Shown: one piece after another, positions 1 to 8,732 of the stretch
Layout: each line of letters starts with the position of its first letter
Position numbering within the stretch: the stretch's first letter is position 1
DNA from: JAJFTV01 sp964426355
GTDB taxonomy: Bacteria; Chloroflexota; Anaerolineae; Anaerolineales; Anaerolineaceae
Length of the DNA stretch: 43,686 bases
Assembly (NCBI GenBank): GCA_964426355.1
Contig: CAYRRA010000010.1
Location: forward strand, 1 to 43,686
Reading direction: 5' to 3'
Program-made: the position numbers and the translations under genes
Notes under the pieces: model-generated
Databases searched by the model: none
Told to the model about the DNA's origin: nothing
What the model saw: only the letters and a program-made list of their open reading frames with translations

Positions 1-747
1 TCGCTGGTTAACCGTTGGCGGACGGCATTGGATATGCCACCCCAGTCGCTGCAAGGACCTATCGATGACCTGCTGCGCCGCCGCCTGCCCTGCCTGTATG
101 GGTTCAGCCCGCATGTGATCCCGCGCCCGTCTGAATGGGGTGATGAGGTTTATATCAACGGATACTGGATGCTGGAGGAAGAAGAGGACTGGAGTCCGCC
201 CGAAGACTTGCTGCGTTTTCTGGACCGCGGTCCTCAGCCGGTCTATATTGGGTTTGGCAGCATGCACACACGCAATGCCATTGGCACGGCTTGTGTTGCC
301 CTTGAAGCGTTGCAAATAACGGGGCAGCGCGGCGTACTGATGAATGGCTGGAGCGGTATTGCGGATGGACTGTCTCAATACGGCGATGCGAGCCGGGTTT
401 TTGGGATTGATTTTGCGCCACATGAGTGGTTGTTTCCCCGGATGGCGCTGGTTGTGCATCATGGCGGTTCTGGCACCACAGCTGCAGGTCTTAAAGCCGG
501 CAAACCGTCGGTACTGGTGCCATTTTTTGCCGACCAGCCGTATTGGGGCTGGCATGTGCAGCGTTTGAAAGTGGGACCACGTCCCATCCCCAGCAATTCC
601 TTCAATGTACAGCGCCTTGTTGAAGCATTGGAAACCGTGATGAGTGATCCGCAAATGCAGGAGCGCGCTGCCCAAATGGGCGAAAAACTGTGCCAGGAAA
701 ACGGTGTACAAAACGCCGTTCATGCAGTTCAAAAAATCCTTTGGTGA
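1..747 (+). CDS. GT1/GT28-type glycosyltransferase, C-terminal part (5' truncated by window edge)
   Basis: The frame is open from base 1 and ends at the TGA at 745-747, so only the last 248 residues are present and the real start lies outside the window. What remains is the nucleotide-sugar-binding half of a GT-B enzyme. It has the strand and turn YIGFGSM, then the donor-site signature HHGGSGTTAAGLKAGKPSV followed by PFFADQPYWG. This is the pattern of sterol- or macrolide-type UDP-glycosyltransferases (UGT80/Atg26-like and related bacterial lipid glycosyltransferases), which move a sugar from a UDP-sugar to a lipid or small hydrophobic acceptor in the cytosol or at the membrane face. The acceptor cannot be read because the N-terminal half is missing. 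No terminator is visible before the next gene, 209 bases on. Confidence 0.88.
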   Translation, partial: SLVNRWRTALDMPPQSLQGPIDDLLRRRLPCLYGFSPHVIPRPSEWGDEVYINGYWMLEEEEDWSPPEDLLRFLDRGPQPVYIGFGSMHTRNAIGTACVALEALQITGQRGVLMNGWSGIADGLSQYGDASRVFGIDFAPHEWLFPRMALVVHHGGSGTTAAGLKAGKPSVLVPFFADQPYWGWHVQRLKVGPRPIPSNSFNVQRLVEALETVMSDPQMQERAAQMGEKLCQENGVQNAVHAVQKILW

Positions 748-921
748 TGATTTCGAGATTGCTCCCAGAAGCATTTCAACAGAACAGCGTTCTGTAATTT
801 GCCTGAAAATTTTTAAGAATTTCCCATCCAGGCGCGTTACAAAAAGCAACCAGTTGGCTTGAAAGGCGTAAGCACAAGATTTTTCAGCCGGTCGCACAGC
901 ACATTTTTTGCAACGATAAAC

Positions 922-951
922 TATAATAATGAAAAGTTTTCAAGTGAAGGA
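922..951 (+). promoter_or_regulatory. Candidate -10 box and ribosome binding site for the DUF11-sortase gene
   Basis: A perfect TATAAT lies at 922-927. I see no convincing -35 hexamer at 16-18 bases upstream. The Shine-Dalgarno-like AAGGAG lies just before the ATG at 957 and supports that start. If this -10 is used, the leader is only about 25 bases. The sequence match is clear but the missing -35 keeps confidence low. Confidence 0.4.
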
Positions 952-956
952 GCAGC

Positions 957-3900
957 ATGCCCTTAATTCGATCATTTAAACAATTGGTGTCCATTGTTTT
1001 GGTTTTTGTTACCCTTTCTTCTAATTTGATGTTCTTTGGGCAGACTGCGCAGGCTGCTTCTTTTCCTCTTACCCAACCCCCGCATTTTTCAGCGCGCCAG
1101 GCGCAAACCTTCGATTTACCGGCAGACCTGAATAAATCCTTCTCACCGATCTCGATCACAGCCGGTGGGATTTCTACACTCAGCGTTTCCATCTTCAATT
1201 CGAATTCTTTTGATCTGACGTTGTCCAGTTCCCCGCCAGCCTGGATTGATATCCTGCCATCCGGGATGTATTTTGCAGATCCGCCCAACGCCACCACCAC
1301 CTGCGGCGGAACGGTGACCACGGTGGGGAATGAACTGGCATTGATCGGCGGAACGGTTCCTGCCAAGGTGGAATCGACGCCGGGGGCTTGCACGGTCACC
1401 GTTCATGTGACCTCCAAAACCCCCGGCAACCTGATTAACGCCATCGCTGCTGAAACACTGCGCGCCACTGACCCAACCGGTACGCTGACGATCAGCAACC
1501 CAACCCAGGCAGAAGCCACATTGGGCGTCAATTCGGTGCAACCTCCCAGCCTGAGCAAAACTTTCGCACCCAATACCATCTGGGTTTCACAGACCAGCAC
1601 CCTCACAATCACCCTGCGAAATACCGATACGGCTACCAACCTGACCCATGTTTCTGTCACCGATAACCTGCCTGCCAATTTGACCGTCGCTGCGCCGCCT
1701 GCTGAATCTCAGTGTGGTGGCACGGTGACCAGCACTGCCACGTCAATCACCTTGAGCGGCGGTACGGTTCCCAAGCAGGTCGGCAGTACCCCCGGCACGT
1801 GTACGATTGTTGCCAGCATCACCTCCGTTACCCCGGGTATCTATACCAATATCATCCCCGCCAGCGCCATCCAGACGCAACAGGGGGTCACCAACACCTC
1901 CACCGCTTCTGCGCCACTGAATGTTCAATCGATTGGCATCCGGAAAGCGTTTTCGCCATCCAACTTTCAGGTTGGCGGATCGAGCACCCTGACCATTACC
2001 TTAGAAAACCCGACCGGCTCTGACTTTACCGGTGCGGCGTTTACAGACAACTTACCTACCGGTTTAACGCTTCTTTCTGCGCCAGCCTCACCGCAGTGCG
2101 GGGGCACTGTTACCAGCACCGCCAGTTCATTGACGTTGGCAGACGGGGTTATTCCAGCGGGCAGCCCTTCCAGCCCGGGTTCTTGTACGATTACCGCGTT
2201 GGTGACGTCTTCAACACCGGCAACGTATACCAATACCATCCCTGTGGGAGCCCTCACTACCGATCAGTTGGTCAGCAACATCATCGCAGCCAGCGCTAAT
2301 ATTGGCGTTTATGCTTCTGGATTGGGTATTACCGGTAGCAAGGCGTTTTCACCCGCTATCATTGCGGTAGGCGGTACCTCAACCCTGACCATTCGCATTA
2401 CGGCGCCCGCAGATTCCTCGCTAACCAACTTCTCCATCAGCGATGCCCTGCCTGCCGGTGTGCAGGTGGCTGCCGCGCCAGCCGTGAGCAAAAACAGCTA
2501 CTGCCAGGGCGGAACCTTTGCCCCGGCTGTCGGGGCAACACTGATCACATATACCGGCGGAACCATCCCCGCCGGGCGGGAATGTCGCTTGTATGTCAAT
2601 GTCACCAGCAGCAGTACGGGTGTGTTTACCAACACCATCTCCCCCGCCAATATTTCCAATGCAGAGAACCGCACCGTTGGCGGTAATTTTTCGGCAAACC
2701 TGACGGTGAGCGGGATTGCGGTTTCCAAATCGTTCTCGCCGGACAGTGTAAACGTAAACGGCATTTCCACGCTGACGATTGTGCTAACCAATACCAACGC
2801 CAGCCAACTTGAAGATGTGTCCCTGTCTGATACACTGCCATCTGCAATACAGATCGCAGCCGACCCCAATGAAAGCACAACCTGCCCTGGGGGAGCGGTG
2901 ACGTCTGAAGCAGGTGAGCAGACGATCTCTTTGAGCAGCGCTGTAGTCCCTGCACAGGTGGCGGGTGTGCCCGGTATTTGCACCATCAGCGTCGATGTAG
3001 CCGGCGTGGGCAGCGCTAACACCTACACAAATACCATCCCTATCGGAGGTGTTACAGGAAAAATCGCTGGAACCTCCGTGACGGTATCAAGCCCGCAAGC
3101 TGCGAGCGCTACATTAACCATCCGCACACTGACGATCAATGTTGTCAAAGGGTTTTCGCCGGAATCGGTGTTTGGCGGTTCGGCTTCCACCCTGACCATA
3201 CAGTTATCCAACCCCAACAACCAGGCTCTGGCTGGTATTGCATTTACAGATAATCTGCCGCAGCTTGCTGCAGGCAAAGGTATGAAGGTGGCTGACCCAC
3301 CCAACCTTTCCGTGGGCTCGTGCGGTGGTTCATTTACTGCGTCTCCAGGGGATACCACATTTTCATACAGCGGCGGCTACCTGGAAGCCAATACCTCTTG
3401 CGCCTTGACGATTAGCGTGACGATGAATGTAAACAGCAACCTGACCAATACGATCCCAGCAGGTGCAGTGACCTCGACCAGCGGTGCAACCAGCCAACAG
3501 GATACCAGTGCAAGCTTAACCAACCAACCAGGGGCAAGCGTCGGCAAGGCTTTTCTCACCAATCCTATCCTTCCGGGCGGAGTTTCGGTTCTGCGCATCA
3601 CCATTTCAAACACGGGCAATATCGATTTGATAGAAATGGGTCTGACCGATGAACTCCCTGAAGGGTTGTTGATTGCAGATACACCTGCGCCGAGCACCAC
3701 GTGCGGCGGCACGCTGACGGCTGTTGCCGGTGAACGCCAGGTTCAATTGGCGAATGGTGCGTTAGATGGCATTGAAAATGAAGGCGACCCCGCGGTTACC
3801 TGTACGATTGATGTGGGGGTTGTCGCGGCGGCGGCTGGGAGTTATGAGAACTGCATACCGGTCAATGCATTAACCAACACGCAGAATGCACAAAATCAAA

Positions 3901-6900
3901 CCCCCGCATGTGATACGATCAAAGTGGTATCTCCTCCAACCATTGCCAAATCTTTTTCTCCCAATCCAATCGCAGCCGGGGCAACCTCGATTTTGACCTT
4001 TACGCTCGGCAACCCGGCAGCCAATACGGTTGCGCTGACCGGCGTCGCCTTTACAGATACATTTCCAGCAGGTTTAACGGTGGCAAGTGTTCCCAACCCT
4101 TCACAATGCGGGGGCGCGGTAAGCAGTACGACCAATTCGATTTCACTGGCAGGAGGGACGATCCCGGTCAGTGGTACGTGCACGGTGACCGTTAGCGTAA
4201 CGGCTGCCACAGGCGGCAGTTATGTGAATAACAGCGATGCAGTCACCTCTACAAACGGTGGCACAGGGAATACTGCTTCCGCTACGTTGAATGTTATTTC
4301 TCCCCCGCAAATCACCAAGAGTTTTTCCCCCAACCCGATTGCTGCCAATGGCGTTACCACACTGACCTTCACAATCACCAACCCCAACGCCGACACGACC
4401 TTGACCGGTGTGGGTTTTGGCGACGCCTTTCCGACGGGCATGCGCGTGGCTTCTTCGCCGAATACCAACCTTTCCGGCTGTAACACATCCAGCACGCCGG
4501 TTTTTGTCCCTCTGTCAGGTGACACCGAAATCTTCCTCAGTTCAGCATCCATCGCTGGTGGCGGGGTCTGTACGGTCAGCGTGGATGTGACCGCCCCCGG
4601 CGGAACCTATGAGAACGTCACTGCTGCGGTTACTTCAACAAACGGCGGGACGGGTAATACTGCCTCTGATACATTGTCTGTGACCGGGATGGGATTATCG
4701 CTGGAAAAGACGACGAGCAACGCAAGCTTTCAGGCGGGCGGCATCATCGATTACACGTATACATTGAAGAATACAGGCGATGGGATTTTGTATGCCCCAT
4801 TCCTGGTTTCCGATGATCATATCAATGGCGGTGAAGCCTTTAGTTGTAGTGTTGCAGCAAGCCTGGCACCCGGCGCAAATTTGCAATGCACCAATAGCTA
4901 TGCAGTGCAGTCGCAAGATGTGACGAACAGGGTGGTAACCAATACCGCCACAGCCTCGGCGATGGATATGGAAACCGGCGGGAGTCTCGTCGTATCCAAT
5001 CAGGACAGCGTGACCGTGCGCCTGGCTGGTTTGATACTGGATAAGAGCACAACGACCACCAGCTACCGCAGCGTTGGAAACACCATCACTTACAACTACA
5101 CCATCACCAACAGCGGTGATGTGACCCTGGCAGGCAGTGGGACTGGCGGCGTGTTCCTGATTACAGATGACCATATCGGCAGCCCGCCGGGCACGCCATT
5201 TGCCTGCGGCACTGCCACAAGCCTTGCGCCTGGCGGCAACCTCACCTGTTCTAAAACCTATACGGTCACGGCGGATGATATCACCCATCAATCGGTCACC
5301 AATACGGCATCGGCTGAAGCTTTGGATGCTTTTGGCGATATCGTGTTGTCCAATCAAGATAGCGTTCAGGTGTACCTGGTGATTGCACCAGTGATCAGTA
5401 AGGCGTTTTCACCCAACCCGGCGGCTGTTGGCACGAACGCCACGCTTACTTTTACGATCACCAATCCATCCAGCAATGTAATCCCGTTGACGGGTGTGGC
5501 TTTCTCCGATACCTTCCCAAGTGGCATGACGGTTGCACTTACACCAGCCGCAGCACAATGTGGCGGAACGGTGAGCGCCCCTGCCAGCAACCGGATTACA
5601 TTGGCAAACGGCACCATCCTGCCCAACAGCTCTTGCAGCGTCACTGTCCTGGTCACCACCGCATCTGCGGGTTCTTACGTTAACACCAGCGGGCAGGTGA
5701 CCTCTACCAACGGTGGCAATGGCAATACCGCCTCAGCGACGCTGAATGTGGTATCCCCGCCATTGATCAGCAAAGCTTTTGCGCCCACCATGATCCTGGT
5801 GGGTGAAACCAGCACGATTACCTTTACCATCACCAACCCGAATGCGAGCACGCCTTTAACCGGTGTGGCGTTCAGCGATTTACTGCCAGAAGGTTTGGAA
5901 GTGGCGGAGACGCCCAACGCCAGCCTGGCAGGTTGCAGTGCGTCCAGCACACCGGTTTTCTTGCCTCAAGCAGGAGATACCAGCCTGTCTTTCAGTGCTG
6001 GATCGATTGCTGGTGGGGGCACTTGCACCATTCAGGTTGACCTGCTGGCTACCTCGCAGGGCTTGAAGAATAACACGACGGATGTGGTGAGTTCGACAGA
6101 GGGCGGCACAGGGTCTGTATCGAACACCGCCACGCTGAACGTAGATGCCCCATCTCTCTCTCTGGAGAAAAGCATTTCTTCTGGCAACCCGTATTCCACG
6201 CTGGGCGGTACGATTGCATATCAGTATGTGCTGACGAACAGCGGGAATGTAACCTTGATTGGAAATGGTGTGGGCGGTTTGTTTACCGTGAGTGATGATA
6301 AAGTCAGCGTGACCTGCCCGGTTACTCCAACCGGTCTTGCACCGGGAGCTTCGATCACCTGTACCGCCAGTTATACGGTCATCCAGGACGACCTGGATGA
6401 TGGCAGCGTGACAAATACCGCCACCGGACACGGTCTGTACGGCTCAACCCCCATCGATTCCAATGAGGATTCCGCCACAGCAACGGCAACCCAGACACCT
6501 CAGCTTGAACTGACCAAAACCATCACATCGGGCGACCCCTACGATAAGGTAAATGACACCCTCGCATATACGTATCTTCTCCGGAACAGCGGGAACGTGA
6601 CCCTGACGGGTGCAGGTGACGGCAATGTCTTTGTCGTAAGCGATGACAAGACGAGTGTCGATTGTCCTGCCACACCTACCAGCCTGGCACCTGGCGATAC
6701 CATCACCTGCACATCTGTTTATTCGATCACCCAGGCAGACCTGGATGACGGCAGCGTGACAAATACCGCCACAGGGCATGCGCTCTTTGGCAGTACGACG
6801 GTAGATTCAAACACCGATACCCAGACGGCGGATGCCGTTCAGGACACGGGTTTGATTCTGGTGAAGACCATCGTATCAGGCAACCTTTATGTCCAGGCGG

Positions 6901-8714
6901 GTGATGTGGTTGAATACAGCTATCATCTGACGAACAGCGAAAACGTGACGCTCACGGGAGCCGGTCCAGGCGGGTTGTTCACCATCACAGACGATCATAT
7001 CGGCAGCCCGCCGGGAAGCGCGTTTACCTGCGGCTCATTGACCAGCCTGGCGCCTGGCGATTCGGTGTCCTGCAGGGCAAGCTATACCATCACTGAAGCC
7101 GATATCAGCGCTGAAAGTGTTACCAACACGGCAAGCGGGCATGCTTTGTTCGGAGCGACACCCATAGATTCAAATGAAGATACCGCCACGGCTGATGTTA
7201 AGAGGGGCTCTATCCGTGGGCTTGTCTTTCATGATAAGAACCTTGACAGGCTGGCAAACAGCGGAGAGAACGGCATCAGCGGAGTGACCATCAAGGTCTA
7301 TGACAGCACCGGCGCCACCCTGATTGCAACGACAACGACAGGTTCGGATGGTCGTTACCAGGTGACCGATTTGCTTCCACGCACTTATATTGTCATCGAA
7401 CAAGACCCATTGAAATATGTCAGCAGCACACCCAACACTGTCACTGTTACCGTAACGCCCGGTGGCAGCGCGACTGCTGATTTTGGCGATTATCAAATCA
7501 CCGGCGCAAATGTGAACAGCATTCGAGGCATTGTTTATGAGGATCTCAACAATAATGGGCAGCGTGATGAGGGCGAACCCCCTTTTCATGGCGTTGATAT
7601 CACCCTGTTCAATCGGGATGGGCTCACCGTCAGTGCTACGCAAACGGCATCGGATGGCAGTTATCTCTTTACCAACCTGTCTCCGGGTATCTACGTTGTG
7701 CGAGAAACCAATCTTGCTGGATATCTGAGCACCACGTTGGATCAAGTTAGCGTTGTGCTGGGCTCGCAAACCAATGCCGTGGTGGATTACGGCGATCTGC
7801 AAAGCGAGGCAACTGTTGTTGACCCCGCGGTGACCAAGTACGGCGATCCCGCTTCTGCCAGGGTGGGCGACACTGTTGTGTACACCATCACGGTGGGCAA
7901 TAACGGCAATGTGGATGCACTGGATGTGACCCTGACCGATACCAAACCCGCCTTTTTGGATATCATCAGCATCCTGGTTTCGCCGGATGAATCCTTCCCA
8001 ATCAACACCACGGGGAATACTTTTACCATCGATTTTGGTACGTTGGCACCCGGTGATATTTATATGGTCACGGTTGTCACCAAAGTGAACGGACTGGGAC
8101 GCCCGCCTGGGGGTGAAAATACGGTCTCGGTTCAAACCAGTTCGCTGGGGGACCCCATCTTCAACAACAACAGTGCGTTATCGCTGGGGATTGTCCAAAT
8201 GGAAACCCCCCAGACAGGATTTTCACCTGGTATCGTTACACAACTTCCGGCGATGCCTGAAGGTCTTTATGGTGTGAACGGTGGGATGTGGATAGAAATA
8301 CCCGCATTAGCGATTGATACATCTCTCGTGGGTATTCCGATGAAAGGGAATAGCTGGGATATCACCTGGTTGGGTAACCGGCTGGGTTATTTGGAAGGCA
8401 CTGCGTTTCCAACCTGGTCTGGAAACAGCGTGATCACCGGTCATGTATACAATTCAAACGGGTTGCCCGGACCCTTAATAAAGCTGGATACCCTGCGATG
8501 GGGTGACCAGGTCATTATTCACGCTTTTGGGCAAAGATATATCTACGAAGTGCGTTCCGTGGAGATTGTTCAACCGGATGATAAAACCATTTATGCCCAC
8601 GAAGACCTGCCGTGGGTTACGCTGGTTACGTGCAAGGATTACAATGTTGAGAAAGGCACCTATGAACGCCGGGCGGTTGTGCGGGCGGTTCTGGTAAAGG
8701 TAGAAGCCGAATAG
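957..8714 (+). CDS. Giant secreted DUF11/SdrD-B repeat protein with C-terminal sortase domain
   Basis: The protein has 2585 residues. Residues 1-34 form a Sec signal peptide (charged start, hydrophobic core, AQA-like cleavage region). Residues from about 57 to 2080 hold 16 DUF11-like beta repeats, most opening with a variant of KSFSPNPI and containing T-L-T-F/I-T-I-x-N-P. Two SdrD-B-like (Cna-B-type) repeats follow, each starting with a variant of SIRGxVxxDxNxNG, and then a seventeenth DUF11 repeat. Residues from about 2440 to 2585 look like a sortase: TGHV supplies His2496, TLVTCKDY supplies Cys2559, and Arg2571/2572 lies 12-13 residues after the Cys, so the full His-Cys-Arg set is present. 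DUF11 and SdrD-B repeats are extracellular stalk modules. The sortase domain would sit outside the membrane at the far C-terminus. No LPxTG-type signal or C-terminal membrane anchor is visible. The target of the sortase, which may be itself or a partner, is unknown. Confidence 0.93.
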   Translation: MPLIRSFKQLVSIVLVFVTLSSNLMFFGQTAQAASFPLTQPPHFSARQAQTFDLPADLNKSFSPISITAGGISTLSVSIFNSNSFDLTLSSSPPAWIDILPSGMYFADPPNATTTCGGTVTTVGNELALIGGTVPAKVESTPGACTVTVHVTSKTPGNLINAIAAETLRATDPTGTLTISNPTQAEATLGVNSVQPPSLSKTFAPNTIWVSQTSTLTITLRNTDTATNLTHVSVTDNLPANLTVAAPPAESQCGGTVTSTATSITLSGGTVPKQVGSTPGTCTIVASITSVTPGIYTNIIPASAIQTQQGVTNTSTASAPLNVQSIGIRKAFSPSNFQVGGSSTLTITLENPTGSDFTGAAFTDNLPTGLTLLSAPASPQCGGTVTSTASSLTLADGVIPAGSPSSPGSCTITALVTSSTPATYTNTIPVGALTTDQLVSNIIAASANIGVYASGLGITGSKAFSPAIIAVGGTSTLTIRITAPADSSLTNFSISDALPAGVQVAAAPAVSKNSYCQGGTFAPAVGATLITYTGGTIPAGRECRLYVNVTSSSTGVFTNTISPANISNAENRTVGGNFSANLTVSGIAVSKSFSPDSVNVNGISTLTIVLTNTNASQLEDVSLSDTLPSAIQIAADPNESTTCPGGAVTSEAGEQTISLSSAVVPAQVAGVPGICTISVDVAGVGSANTYTNTIPIGGVTGKIAGTSVTVSSPQAASATLTIRTLTINVVKGFSPESVFGGSASTLTIQLSNPNNQALAGIAFTDNLPQLAAGKGMKVADPPNLSVGSCGGSFTASPGDTTFSYSGGYLEANTSCALTISVTMNVNSNLTNTIPAGAVTSTSGATSQQDTSASLTNQPGASVGKAFLTNPILPGGVSVLRITISNTGNIDLIEMGLTDELPEGLLIADTPAPSTTCGGTLTAVAGERQVQLANGALDGIENEGDPAVTCTIDVGVVAAAAGSYENCIPVNALTNTQNAQNQTPACDTIKVVSPPTIAKSFSPNPIAAGATSILTFTLGNPAANTVALTGVAFTDTFPAGLTVASVPNPSQCGGAVSSTTNSISLAGGTIPVSGTCTVTVSVTAATGGSYVNNSDAVTSTNGGTGNTASATLNVISPPQITKSFSPNPIAANGVTTLTFTITNPNADTTLTGVGFGDAFPTGMRVASSPNTNLSGCNTSSTPVFVPLSGDTEIFLSSASIAGGGVCTVSVDVTAPGGTYENVTAAVTSTNGGTGNTASDTLSVTGMGLSLEKTTSNASFQAGGIIDYTYTLKNTGDGILYAPFLVSDDHINGGEAFSCSVAASLAPGANLQCTNSYAVQSQDVTNRVVTNTATASAMDMETGGSLVVSNQDSVTVRLAGLILDKSTTTTSYRSVGNTITYNYTITNSGDVTLAGSGTGGVFLITDDHIGSPPGTPFACGTATSLAPGGNLTCSKTYTVTADDITHQSVTNTASAEALDAFGDIVLSNQDSVQVYLVIAPVISKAFSPNPAAVGTNATLTFTITNPSSNVIPLTGVAFSDTFPSGMTVALTPAAAQCGGTVSAPASNRITLANGTILPNSSCSVTVLVTTASAGSYVNTSGQVTSTNGGNGNTASATLNVVSPPLISKAFAPTMILVGETSTITFTITNPNASTPLTGVAFSDLLPEGLEVAETPNASLAGCSASSTPVFLPQAGDTSLSFSAGSIAGGGTCTIQVDLLATSQGLKNNTTDVVSSTEGGTGSVSNTATLNVDAPSLSLEKSISSGNPYSTLGGTIAYQYVLTNSGNVTLIGNGVGGLFTVSDDKVSVTCPVTPTGLAPGASITCTASYTVIQDDLDDGSVTNTATGHGLYGSTPIDSNEDSATATATQTPQLELTKTITSGDPYDKVNDTLAYTYLLRNSGNVTLTGAGDGNVFVVSDDKTSVDCPATPTSLAPGDTITCTSVYSITQADLDDGSVTNTATGHALFGSTTVDSNTDTQTADAVQDTGLILVKTIVSGNLYVQAGDVVEYSYHLTNSENVTLTGAGPGGLFTITDDHIGSPPGSAFTCGSLTSLAPGDSVSCRASYTITEADISAESVTNTASGHALFGATPIDSNEDTATADVKRGSIRGLVFHDKNLDRLANSGENGISGVTIKVYDSTGATLIATTTTGSDGRYQVTDLLPRTYIVIEQDPLKYVSSTPNTVTVTVTPGGSATADFGDYQITGANVNSIRGIVYEDLNNNGQRDEGEPPFHGVDITLFNRDGLTVSATQTASDGSYLFTNLSPGIYVVRETNLAGYLSTTLDQVSVVLGSQTNAVVDYGDLQSEATVVDPAVTKYGDPASARVGDTVVYTITVGNNGNVDALDVTLTDTKPAFLDIISILVSPDESFPINTTGNTFTIDFGTLAPGDIYMVTVVTKVNGLGRPPGGENTVSVQTSSLGDPIFNNNSALSLGIVQMETPQTGFSPGIVTQLPAMPEGLYGVNGGMWIEIPALAIDTSLVGIPMKGNSWDITWLGNRLGYLEGTAFPTWSGNSVITGHVYNSNGLPGPLIKLDTLRWGDQVIIHAFGQRYIYEVRSVEIVQPDDKTIYAHEDLPWVTLVTCKDYNVEKGTYERRAVVRAVLVKVEAE
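1125..7200 (+). repeat. Tandem DUF11-type coding repeats (about 16 units) inside the surface protein
   Basis: The repeats fall into two classes. Class A (units 1-9, 12 and 13) begins with a KSFSP/KAFSP-like motif, and most units carry a Cys pair spaced roughly 30-40 residues (CGGTVTS ... GTCTI). Class B (units 10, 11, 14, 15 and 16) begins with LEKT/LTKTI, contains Y-x-Y-x-L-x-N-S/T-G, and has a closer Cys pair (for example FSCSVAASLAPGANLQC). Adjacent class B units share nearly identical stretches of DNA, for example around 6389 and 6739, and around 5170 and 6991. This points to recent internal duplication. These are protein repeats and have none of the spacing of a CRISPR array. Confidence 0.85.
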
Positions 8715-8732
8715 GGTGAATGGTCAGGGTAT

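Noticed and set aside
1125..7200. Regularly spaced similar DNA segments that might suggest a CRISPR array
   Set aside because: The units are about 300-400 bases, diverged, in frame and encode DUF11 domains; there are no short identical repeats with unique spacers and no cas genes.
7170..8135. A 321-codon minus-strand frame inside the DUF11-sortase gene (others at 4695-5357 and 5880-6431)
   Set aside because: The plus-strand protein is a continuous array of recognisable repeats. The minus-strand products are biased shadows without family features.
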